Positions 47,119 to 59,100 of a stretch of 64,000 bases of DNA are shown piece by piece. How positions within the stretch are numbered: position 1 is the stretch's first letter; each line of letters starts with the position of its first letter. The notes below the pieces were generated by a model that saw only the letters and a list, made by a program, of their open reading frames with translations, was not told where the DNA came from and ran no database searches. This DNA comes from Haematococcus lacustris (taxonomy: Eukaryota > Chlorophyta > Chlorophyceae > Chlamydomonadales > Haematococcaceae): the NCBI GenBank assembly GCA_030144725.1, contig JASKMD010000002.1:5087362-5151361 (forward strand), written 5' to 3'. Both the position numbers and the translations under genes were made by a program.

Positions 47119-50100
47119 GCTACAGCAGGGTTTGGGTCAGAGACATCATCCTGTCTTGCCTGGTTGCCATAAGACATCCTACCAGCAGCACCCAAAATTA
47201 CACAGTGCTGCAGAGTTGGGCTGGGTTCAGAAACAGCCATCCACGTCCATGCTACTCTTTTCAGTCACCCTAGCTTTTCAGGCACCCTAGAAGAACAGCT
47301 GCAGGCCAACCTGGGTGCTTGATGATGTGATATTGTTACAGTCACAAAGGACTTTATTAGCAAAACAGGGCAGCTGCAGGCCAACGTGTGAGTCAACGTC
47401 TTTGCCTCAGCTGCTTGTTATTCAGTGCTGCCACCTGCTGCAGAGTTAGGCTGGGGTCAGAAGCATCATCCTGTCTTGCCAGGCTGCCAAAAGAGATCCT
47501 ACCGGCAGAACATGACAGACAGCTGCAGGCCTACCCGTGATGTTGCAACCAGCGGCGTCAGGCAGGGCCCTGCCAGGCAGGCGCACTCACCACCCGCACC
47601 CGCAGCCCCGCCAGCACCATGAGGGCAGCCGGCGCCTCTGGCCCCACCTCCCGGTACATGGCACACAGCTGCTGCCAGCCCACACGGCCCTGACCCAGCG
47701 CTGGGTGCGAGGCAGTGGACAGGTCTAGCTGGGAGGTTGTAGCAGCACCACTAGAGGAGTTAGCATGGTCCTGTGACATGAAGGGTAGCAGGCAGTATAA
47801 GGTCTTTTGCAAAACATGTTTATCCATGTGCCATACTCTCACACAAGTGCAAGCAGCAGCAGCAGGTGCGTAGCAAAGGATTGGCTATGCTCACCTGACT
47901 TGGAGGGATGGAGCTGTTTGAGCTGACAACAGTGCTGAGCTTGCCGTCTGGGGGCCCAGCTGGCTGTGCTGTTGGCTGGTGGGCGAAAAGGCTCAGCAAG
48001 TCCTGCAGGCCCTGCCCACAGCAGCAGTGGCAGTGGCGGCGGTGGCAGCAGCAGCAGGGAATGCAAGATAGGTAAGGAAGGAAGACTATGCCCTCGCCGT
48101 CGGCGCCGTGTACGGCGCATACAAGCAAAGATGGATGTATCATCAGCCTCAGCTGGTCATATGCCAGCTCCCAAGATCTGTCCCTTGACACACCATGGCC
48201 TGTGTGCATGCTTGTTTGCAGGGCAGCAGGATCCACTTCAGATGATCCAAATTGCTCAGACAGCCCTGCTCTTTCCCTTGCTACCCTCCCACCGGAGATG
48301 GGTGTGTGGGGGGGGGAGGGAAGGTTTGACAGGCTACCGTCAGGTCGGCATACCTCTGTGGCATGCACCGCTGTGTCAGGACCAGGTGCCTCCTGCTGCT
48401 GCTGGCGGTGCGTCAGCTTAACACAAGTGCTCTTTGAGGACGTGTGTGAGGTTCCAGGCTGGACTTGATGTGCCGATGTGTCGCCCAAGATAATGTGTTG
48501 AGCCCGTCCCGCTGAAAAGACGGGGTTCAGTCGCTCACACAGCGGTTGCTCCGGGACCACCGCCGCTGCACCGTTCCCGCTGCGGCGCGCAGGCTGGGAT
48601 GTGGCGCATGCGTCACTGTACCGGCTGACCCGGCTGCGCCCATCCGCATTTGGGCCCAGCCGTAGAACCTTGAGCGACTTTGCCGTGCGTGAGATGAGTG
48701 AACTAGCGCTGTATAACGAGGGCGATGCGCGGTCATGGTCGATCGAAGTTGTTGCTGCCGATGCCAGGCTAACGTAGGAATGCTGCGAGGCACCGCCGGA
48801 GGATGACTTGCTGGTGCCGGTGTGCACTGGCGCGAGGTGCAGGGGCAGGCCGGGACTACCTGCGACCTGCAGCTCCACCGGCCACGTCGTGCACAAGAGG
48901 AGAGCTTCCTGCAAGACATGGGCAGGCAGCGGTGAGGTGCGCAGCATGCTGACGAAGCTGCCTAGACAGTACGCAATTGAACAGCGTTACGGTGACCGTC
49001 CAGGTCTCACCTGCAGCTGTGTTGCGAAGCGGACGGCTGCTGCTGCGGTGTGGAAGCACAAGAGGAAGCTGCAGGCATGGGAAGCAGGCACCAACACGCA
49101 CAGGCCCAGTTTGAATCACTGCTTGCAGTCACAGACTGGGCGCCACTGCTTCTGCTGCCCGCACCTGTCACCCTCGGTCCCAAACTCATAGCCTGCGTGG
49201 TCCTGGGCCAGACGCCTGATCTGCGGTGAAGATGGTACAGTGGCCAGGGCTGCGGTGTGGAGTCTAGGGGGTAAGGGCTACCCTGACAACAAGAACCTAT
49301 CTCTATAACACACCAGCCAACCCAGTGGTAGCTGCACCAGGGTGAGTGGCACCAAGAGCTGGGCTGTAAGCCAGCACTAGTCAGCATAGTCATCAAGGTC
49401 GAGTGCCATGCAGGGGTGTGGAAACTACATCTAATGAACTCTGGTTGCATGTCGTGAGAAAAAGATATTTTACTTAATTAGTGTGCACAACACAATCACT
49501 ACCTGCGAGATGAATCCCAACCCACCAGGTTGTCATGCAGCTTCATGCTGGCCCCCACCACTGCGGCAGGCAGCACCTCCTGCAGCCAAGGTCAGCCAGC
49601 CAGCAGCAGCGTCATCACCCCTGCCCTGCTGGTAGCCGCTGCTTGTGCTCAGCCAGAAGTCAGACTAACGCTAGCCAAGGCCACATATAAACCAGGCCTC
49701 ACCCAGAGCTTGCTGGATCCCTGCACGTCCGTGATGACCAGGGTGGCTTTGTCACCCGCAGCAGGGGGCAGCACATGGCCCATCAGGGAGCGCTGCAGCC
49801 GGGCGTTGCGGCGCCAGTGGGCAGTGATGATGCCCAGCAGCCCCAGCACCAGGCAGCACACCACCACAGACACAGTAATTACGATGGATGTCTCACGCTT
49901 GCTGAGGCCAGGCGAACCTGCAGCCACAGCCAAAGCATTACAGTCAGCCAACAGCTGACAATAGAGCGGCAGGGGAGGAAGCACTGCCTTGTGGTAAAGC
50001 ACAGCTTGCAGCGTACCTGACAGCACAGGAGGGCTGGGAGGTGAGGGTGGCGGTGGCAGGGCGGGTGGCACAAAGCCAGTGGTGCCCCACAGCTGCTCCC

Positions 50101-53100
50101 TGAAGCCGTCTGCTCCGCCAGCCACTGAGTCACGGACCAGGCGCAGCCCAGCTGTCATGGCGTCCATGGCGGCAGCAATGGCAGCGATGGTGTCATTGGG
50201 GAGGCTGCCAGCACCACCAAACACCTGCACCCAGGTGGTGGCACATGAGAGGATGGGATAGCAGCACTGGTTTGCTTTCCCAAGGCAACACCACTCGTGC
50301 GATTCCTCACAATCATGCTTGGACTAAAAATAACGAAATGCGAATAATGCGCAAAAACAACGAATACTGTTTGTGTCTCTGGCGTACAGTATTGTAATCA
50401 GGTATACAACATTTCATCTGTATCTCTTCACCCGAGTTTCCCTTAATTTCTCCTTTCAACCCATTTTTACGTCCCGACAAAAGCTATGTACCAAGTTATA
50501 AGCCAAACAACATTAGTATGAAGTGATGCACAACCATGCATGGATTAAGAAAACAAACAGCAAATAACGCGCAAGAACAACGGACATCGTCTATCATTTA
50601 TGGCATACATTACTGTGATTTGGTATACAGTATTATCCCTGTACCTCTTGAGGAGTTTTCTTTCGCATTTGCAATTTAATATCTATCCCAGTGATTTCTG
50701 TGAGGCGGCCAGCCTAACTGCAGGCATGAGTACCAGTGTTTTTTTTCGTTTGCGAGTTTCGACGCAGGCTTACTACTAGCACAGCTCAATGCAGAAGCCT
50801 CGTAGCACCCATTGGCTGACAGTCTTCTCTCTCGCCACCCCTTCACCACCCAACCCCTTTCCACCATTGTGATAACCCTTACTCAGCGGTTATTGTGAGC
50901 CAAACGTCTTGTCAGAGTCTGCCAAGGGCTGCCACACCTGGCTCGATGTGTTAGAGAGCAAGAGTATCGTCTGAGTTTGAAGGACCCCGATGGGGTTTTG
51001 CTGCCCTGCAAACAATCACATCCAGGTGCTGACCAGTCCTTCGAAGAGCATTGAATGGAGACCAGCACACACATGTGGCACGAAAGTCAGTGGCATGCCG
51101 CATGTGGTAGCTCCATGTCATGGCAAGTGGTAACGCATGTCACTCATGTGGCAAGGTAGCTGCATGTCACGACGCTGTACTCATGTGCCAGCTGCCAGGC
51201 AAGCCACTCACAGGCAACACGGATGTCCATAGCTGTGCCTGGCAGCTGCACATTTTGCAGCAAGGCCCTTGTGTACTCCTGGATCAGTCAGCAAGTGGTA
51301 CATCACAAAGTGCAGGTGCTGAGTACTGAGTACTGAGGTGCTGAGTGGACAGACGAGGCGCAAAACTAATCAAGTGCAATAGGGTACCAGGCAGTGGGGT
51401 AGGGCAGCACTGCAGCACTCACCACTACATCGGAGTAGTTGTAGCCCTGACTGCGCCATGCGTTTAGACCTGCAAGTAGGCAGCAAGAAGCCTGGCAAGC
51501 TGAGCAAACTAGTTGAGGTAGTTGAGTAAGAAGCGAAGGGACAATGCTGCGGTTGCTAGCTGTTAGGACACGCTGCCTTGTTCATCACATATGCTTCAGT
51601 AGTGCATGCCAATGTCACCAGCACAAAGAACCCTTCATCCTACACTGGCCATTTAGAAATGGCCAAATTGCATTTTGTAAGTAATGCACGTTTTTGACCT
51701 CCTGGCTCCGGCTACCTCGCTGGGCCGAGAAGGTATGCCAGTTTTGGGTAGCAACGTCTTGGACCTTATACTTTTCTTAAGTCACCACTACCAGTATGTC
51801 GTGCTTTGAAGGCGATGATGCAAGCTTGCGTTCCAGCCCTGCCCCATTTCCCTCACCTGGCTGCTGCATGGGGTCTTGAACCATTGTTGTGCCTGCCGCA
51901 GGCCAAGGCATGCAGTGATGACCGGGCCTTCACACGTTGCTGGTGAACGCTGCTGAGCAGCTCCCTGTGCAGCTTCTCCCTGACCCTGACTGCTCACCTG
52001 ATGATTCCAGGGAGTTGCTGCTTTGGAAGGCCAAAAGGCCTACATGTAAAGAGAACACATACACACACATACACGGAGCATGGACCCTAGCATGCACATG
52101 TTGTGTGTTGCGTCAACCCCAATTGGACCAATGAATGTGATGATACACACACAACCTGCGGCCCTTACATGTGAGGCTTAACATGAACACAAAACCATAC
52201 ATGTGAGCCCTGATATGTTTGTTGGGACAATAGGACGACATACTGGTTTGTTGGAACAACAGGATAAGCTGGGCTTCAGCTTCTTGGACTTTGCACCTGA
52301 GGTTCGAAATGGAGCAGCTGGTACATAAGGGAGTTGTAGCACTTGCTGTGGGGCACACAGGCACAAGGACATGTCAAGCAGCCATGACTGCATGCATTTT
52401 GTGGCATACGTGCATTTAAGCAAGCATCATAGCTTATGAGGCAAGCAGCGAGCCCCTGAATGACCGGTTGCACAGCGGGCAGAGGAGGAGCAGAGTCAGG
52501 CTGAAGTCTAAGCAGGGCGGACTGCACATACCACGGCGCGCAGGAGAGGGTTCTGGACTTCAAGTAGGCGGGAGTGCCAATGGTAGGGGGGGAGGGGCAG
52601 GGCCAGATGCTGATGAACGCCCCCCGTGTGACCTGGTAGGTGCTTCCCAGGATGTCATGCCCATTGTGGGTCTTGTGTGCCTTGCAGCTGGAGAATGAGG
52701 CAGCCATTGAGTCCAAGAAGCGGTTGGGGACCCGCTAGCAGCTGGTGGTGTTCTTTGGCAACGCTGGCATTGGCACCCGGGGTCGGTGGGGGGCCAAGGC
52801 CGTGCTGCAGGCCTGCCGCAAGGTAGTGGAGTGGCCCATCAGCGGCAAACCAACAAACAGGGAGAAAGGCAAGGTGATGTCGGTGGATGAGTTCTGCATC
52901 AGTCGCGTCAGCTCAGCTATGAATAGCCCCCAGCCCAGTGGTGAGGAGCTGGACCGTAACGAGCCCACCAGGCCTGAAGGCTGGCAGCCCCGGCCAGGTC
53001 AGGTGCAGGAACGCTTGTTGCGATCAGCCTAGAGTACGGACTTTGGGGCGCCGGTGCGGGGGCTCATGTGGTGCCCCTGGTTGCACCAGAAAAGCTCAAG

Positions 53101-56100
53101 AAGCTGCGAGACCGAGCACCCAAGTCCCAAGCCCAGCAGCCTGTAGCACAGTAGCATGTGTTCACTAGGCAATGCTGAAGCTGTTGTTTACATAAGAGCA
53201 CATGCCAACATCTATCACCCCACCTCAAAAAGGGGGTGGGGATAGGTGAATAGTTATTGGTGTTGGACAGGATTGTGAACGATGTAGCCCCTTGTTGTAG
53301 GGGAGATGGACTAATCACTGGTTTGCGTATGGCTGGGTCAGGCAGCTGCCACGGAATGTGGGACTGCAGCCGCAATCTATGCTAGGGTGTGTTCCCTGAA
53401 ACACATAGTCGACAGGGCACAGCCGCAGGATACGTTCCTGTATGGCACAGATGTGTCCAGGCTGATATTGGGACATACCTTGTGTACGCCGGGACTGCCT
53501 GCGCACACAAGCAGGACACCGGAGACGAAGGGTTATGTGCGCCTGTTGGATGGCTATGGACAACTAAGATGGACAAACTACTCCGGTCATTGAGTGGGTA
53601 AGATCTCTGTGAGCTGCCAGTGGCGCACCTATGAAGGCGATGCGGTTGTGGCTATGGACAACTAAGATGGACAGATTATTCTAACCGCTGAGGAAGCAAG
53701 CAATGCCCCTGTAGAACTGGCCATGGCGTATAGTATAATGTCGGAGGCCAAGCTGTTACGCACCTATGAAGGCGATGAGGTTGTAGGTGGCCGACCTCAG
53801 CTGCTCAGGCACTTGGTAGCTCATGCCAACGAAAATGGAGGATTTGTATCTACTGGGTGACAGGTTTGCCAGCTGCCCACCCAGCCTGCAATCATTGCAT
53901 GCGAGCGGCGAACTGCACTGCAGGCTGTTGAGTGTGTTTGTTGTCAACCACCAGCAATGAAAATGTCATGACGATGATAACACCGCTGACCGCACAGGAA
54001 CATGTGGCAAGGTGTAGCACTGTCTGTCCTTTGGTTTGCTCTGGGTTTTTGGGTTGGTTGCCTTGCTGTTGAATGTTCACAGGACCCAGGCTGTGAAAAA
54101 CAGGTCACAGGTGGCCATGGCAAGCAAGCAGCGAGCAGACAGGCAATCAATGTGATGCGTCATGAGGCAGTGTTGGCTGCTGATGCAAGATCTGCATGCA
54201 GCATTGTCTGCTCCCAGTCTGGGTGGCTAGTGCAGGTTATGTTAGGGAGCAGACTCCGCCTGGGCAGACTGAGCCTAAGGTAGAGCTTAAGGCAGAGTCT
54301 CTTAGCTCACTGTGTGGCCCGCTGGCTGTTGCACAGCTCCTGGGTGCAGGGCACCAGCTGCATGGTGGACCGGTCCAGCACCTCAGTGCTAGCGGGCAGC
54401 GGGGACATGGTCAGCTGCCTGCAGGGGCACAAGCATGCAGCATTGCCTACCTGTACAGATCACAAGCATAAACATAGACAAGTGTAGAACAGCCAGCACC
54501 ATCATGGCAGGCTTCAGGGTGCTCTCAAATCTGGTGGAATGCTTTCTAGTTGGCACGTCTTAGCATAGAGTTTTGACACCCACCCCATATATTGACGGTT
54601 ACTGTTGGTGATGCTGAGGGACTTGAAGAAATCGTCCCCAGCCAGGGCTATGGCACACTGGCTCATGTCCACAACATCAGCCGATTCAAATGTGCGAACG
54701 AATGACAACAGCTTCATTGTGATGTATAGCACCTGCATGCAGCAAGGCTCAGCAGCTATCACATGCCGACCTCATGTTCTCTGTTGCAATACATGGCCTG
54801 CATGGCACCACCTGCTGCATGGCGGTGTTGTTGGTGAGGGGCTCCAGCGTCAGTGGGTCATACAGGAAGCCCTGGGTGAAGCCCTGCGTCTGCATGATGC
54901 TGGCCATCACAGCTTGGAGCAGGAAGGTGATCCGAAGCTTGAAAGGCAGGCACAGTGCATGGCGGGGCAAGCCTGTGGCTGGGTCACTGGCCGTGGCGTT
55001 GACCTGCTGCATGACGCTGATCAGCTCCTGCCAGGTGTCAGGGTAGAAGGACAGGCGCCCAGGCTGGGTGAGGGTGGGGCGGCTGATGTTGTACGCTGAG
55101 GTCAGCAGCGGCCAGTTGACGTACATGATGAAGAGGCTCTCAAGGATTGGGATGCCCACCACCTGCGCATGTTGGTTAAGGATGGTTCAGCAAGGGTAGT
55201 GGGCAGCTAGGTTGGTTGACCTAGGGTGTCAGAAAGGGTTAGTGGGGACTTGTGTTAAGAAGTATATGGTACAGCAAGCGTTGATCCCTTTACATTACGG
55301 GAGAAGTAAGAATTTTTATTTTCCCGTAAATATCAGCCATTTTCCAACCCATTCTTACTTGTGTCCGCCCTAGCAGCACTATCTGTAACAATCCGCCCTA
55401 TCTAGCACAAGCCCCCTAACTAGCGCAAGCCCCCTAACTAGCCCAAGCCCCCTATCTAGCCCAAGCCCCCTATCTGAAACAATCCGCCCTATCCTATCAA
55501 TGCAGCCAGTAACTTCATCTTTGCGGCCTTGCTGGCTGCCTCACTAGCCCTGAACTCTTCAAAGCCTTGGGCTATCCCTGTATCAATGGCTCCAGCCGCA
55601 TGTGCAGCTGGATGCCAAGCGGACTGCCAAGTGCTGGGTGCGGGACCCCATGATGCCGTATGTCCCGGGTACCAAACGCCTGGCCAGCTGCCAGGTCCTG
55701 GGGTGGGAGGTGGGCCTCCGTACGCAGCCGGTGCCGCTGCCGCATGCCCGCTCATAGGCCAGCTGCCAGGTCCTGGGGTGGGAGGTAGGCCTCCGTACGC
55801 AGCCGGTGCCACTGCCGCATGCCCGCTCATAGGCCAGCTGCCAGGTCCTGGGGTGGGAGGTGGGCCTCCGTACGCAGCCGGTGCCGCTGCCGCATGCCCG
55901 CTCATAGGCCAGCTGCCAGGTCCTGGGGTGGGAGGTAGGCCTCCGTACGCAGCCGGTGCCGCTGCCGCATGCCCGCTCATAGGCCAGCTGCCAGGTCCTG
56001 GGGTGGGAGGTGGGCCTCCGTACGCAGCCGGTGCCGCTGCCGCATGCCCGCTCATAGGCCAGCTGCCAGGTCCTGGGGTGGGAGGTAGGCCTCCGTACGC

Positions 56101-59100
56101 AGCCGGTGCCACTGCCGCATGCCCGCTCATAGGCCAGCTGCCAGGTCCTGGGGTGGGAGGTGGGCCTCCGTACGCAGCCGGTGCCGCTGCCGCATGCCCG
56201 CTCATAGGCCAGCTGCCAGGTCCTGGGGTGGGAGGTAGGCCTCCGTACGCAGCCGGTGCCGCTGCCGCATGCCCGCTCATAGGCCAGCTGCCAGGTCCTG
56301 GGGTGGGAGGTGGGCCTCCGTACGCAGCCGGTGCCGCTGCCGCATGCCCGCTCATAGGCCAGCTGCCAGGTCCTGGGGTGGGAGGTGGGCCTCCGTACGC
56401 AGCCGGTGCCGCTGCCGCATGCCCGCTCATAGGCCAGCTGCCAGGTCCTGGGGTGGGAGGTGGGCCTCCGTACGCAGCCGGTGCCGCTGCCGCATGCCCG
56501 CTCATAGGCCAGCTGCCAGGTCCTGGGGTGGGAGGTGGGCCTCCGTACGCAGCCGGTGCCGCTGCCGCATGCCCGCTCATAGGCCAGCTGCCAGGTCCTG
56601 GGGTGGGAGGTGGGCCTCCGTACGCAGCCGGTGCCGCTGCCGCATGCCCGCTCATAGGCCAGCTGCCAGGATATGGGGTGGGAGGTGGGCCTCCGTACGC
56701 AGCCGGTGCCGCTGCCGCATGCCCGCTCATAGGCCAGCTGCCAGGATATGGGGTGGGAGGTAGGGTTAGCCTTGAAGGCCGCCTTGTCGTGACCGTCGAC
56801 AACCTTCCACATCAAGGCAAAGCGACCCTTAAAGTCCATGAGGTCGTCAGGCTGCAGGATGGGAGCCATGTCATTCTCACTGATCTTGACCCGGTGATGT
56901 TCACCACGCACAGTACGGGCAAGGGAAGAGATGCGCTGGCGCAAAGAATCTGCGTTGCACTTCCCCCCATCCTTGGACTTGCGGTACCCTGCAGAAGGTG
57001 CACAATGTAGTCGTGTATAACACCTGGTGCACTAGACAGGCTCTAGGTAGGTTGCAAGGCACCCTGGCAGCCTTGCCTACCTGTTGCAAGGGTGCACAAC
57101 ACCATGCACAGAACCTTGGGATTCTTCATATAGCACTCATACAGGTGGCTGCATCGCTCTTCGATAGTGACAGGGCGCTTGCGTAGGAATAGCCGCAACG
57201 CAGCCATAACCTCTTCAGAAGCTACCTCACCATCTGCATGGCAATACAAACGAGGACTATATTGTATATGGGGCAAGGCAGGGCGGGGCAAGGCAGGCCT
57301 TAGCTAGGTCAGCAGGTCACTGACCAGCGTATGTGCCGTTATCTGGCACATCCTCAAACATCTGGTAGCTGGTCTTGAGTTGACTCTTGTCTTTGGCTTG
57401 GGTCGAGGCGGCTGCCTTGCTTCGTGTTGCCAAATCAGCGAACTTGGGAGCCTTGATGAATGCCCTTCACACGGCATCCTCTTCTGCATCCTCTCCTGCA
57501 TATCATGGCATCTAGTACAATGTCAGTCTTGGTAGCGGGGTTAGTTAACGACTAACATGAGACGGTACCGATTACCTGCGGCCTTGCCTGACAGGCGTCC
57601 AGATCTCCTGGTGGGAACGGGTGCTACGTTGCTTGCGGGGACCGGCATTGTGGCTGTTACGACTGATGGGACCGGCACTGTGGCTGTTGCGACTGGCGCA
57701 ATAGGAGGTGTCTCCTTGCTCGGAGCTTCCTCTGCATCGCAACATCGTAACACCGTAACCGCCAGGAGTCAAACAGTCAACGCTAGTCAAAAGTCTGATT
57801 AGGGACTCACCATTGATCCTAGCTGCCGCTAGACGTGCAGTCTCGATGTCAATGGGTGGTAGCAGGTTAAATTGTCCGATGGGCATGTCATCGCCGCAGT
57901 CTTCCTCCTCAATCTCGCAGTCTTCCTCTTCGACCTCGCAGTCCGATGTTATGACGCTGTTTGGCATAGCGGTAGTTTGTGTGCGTGGAAGGATGCTGGA
58001 CTGTTTTGGGGGATGTGACCCCAGTGACATTCAACCGCGACTTGCACGGCTTGCAGGAGTGGGTCCGAAGAGGTTGCGTTGCTCGCCACAACTATGAGCA
58101 GGCTGTGTGCGTGGCTGTAGGATGCCGGAGACAGCGTGGCCTCCGCGGAGTTTTACTGTAACCGCTGCCTAACCGCAATTTTTACTGGAAAAGTGCAGAC
58201 TTTTACTGCAACCGCTGCCTAACCGCAATTTTTACTGAAAAAGTGCCGCTGTTTTACTGTAACCACCGCCTAACCGCAAATTTTACTGAGAAAGTGCGTC
58301 AACCGCTGCCTAACCGCGATTTTTACTGATAAAGTGCAGGGTGCGGCGACAGAGTTGCGCGTTGTACACGCGTTGATGCTGCTGGCTTCGAACTTATACG
58401 TGGTAGCCTCGAGCCACCCGTAATGTAAAGGGATACTGTATAATGTCTCGGCCCGCGCTGTTCACGTTCAAATAACGACCTCGGCCTCGTCTCAAGCTGC
58501 GTAAACGACTCGGCTACGCCTCGTCGTTTACTGCAACTTTCGACGAGGTCTCGGTCGTTATTTTCCCGTAACAGCTTGGCCTCTGACATTATACTATACG
58601 TCATGATACGTAAGGTACTGAGCACTACCCTGCCTGCTGTTCCTGCCACCATCACCTGCTGTTTGTACAGCGAGCTCACTGTGCTCTGGTATGGCTGCAA
58701 GTCCTTCCAATCCACGACCTGCAAGACATCTACAAGCAATGATGTTGTGGAGGTGGTGTGTAGGAGGTGTGCAAGTGATATGATTGATACTGCATGGCAT
58801 GGTCACACCACTGGAAAACATCACTATGGCCCACCTGCTTTGCATCACCCTTGATGAAAGGCTGCAGATCCATTAGTGCCCCGGTGCTGGCCAGATCGCC
58901 CATCATCTCAGATGTGAACATCAGGGCATCAAAGTCTGGCCCTGTGCTGTTGCCCTGCACGCATCAGAGGCATGCTCGATGGGGTGTAGCTGCCATGGCT
59001 TCTCCCTAATGCAGCAAGCACTAACAATCAGCAAAACAGTCAAGGAAACATTCTTGATAGGGCATCCCTAGCCAATGCTAGGTGCAGCTGCTCGTTGCCT

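Larger units (their letters stand above)
55284..58433. mobile_element. 3.1 kb transposon in intron 5 of cyclase C, with its own split gene and subterminal repeats
   Basis: atccctttacattacggg at 55284-55301 is the exact inverse of cccgtaatgtaaagggat at 58416-58433. Both ends carry subterminal direct repeats: units of about 18 bases near 55395-55490 and units of about 50 bases at 58148-58340. The homologous intron in A and B is only about 170-270 bases, so the segment is inserted. The flanks give no clear target duplication beyond AT. The superfamily is unknown to me; the encoded protein has no recognisable transposase domain. Confidence 0.7.

Noticed and set aside
55682..56764. CRISPR-like array
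   Set aside because: Units are contiguous 75 bp repeats with no unique spacers, in a eukaryotic intron-rich context.
55529..57010. 493-codon open frame on the + strand through the 75 bp array
   Set aside because: It arises because the repeat unit lacks stops in this frame. The flanking parts do not look like protein, and credible exons lie on the minus strand.
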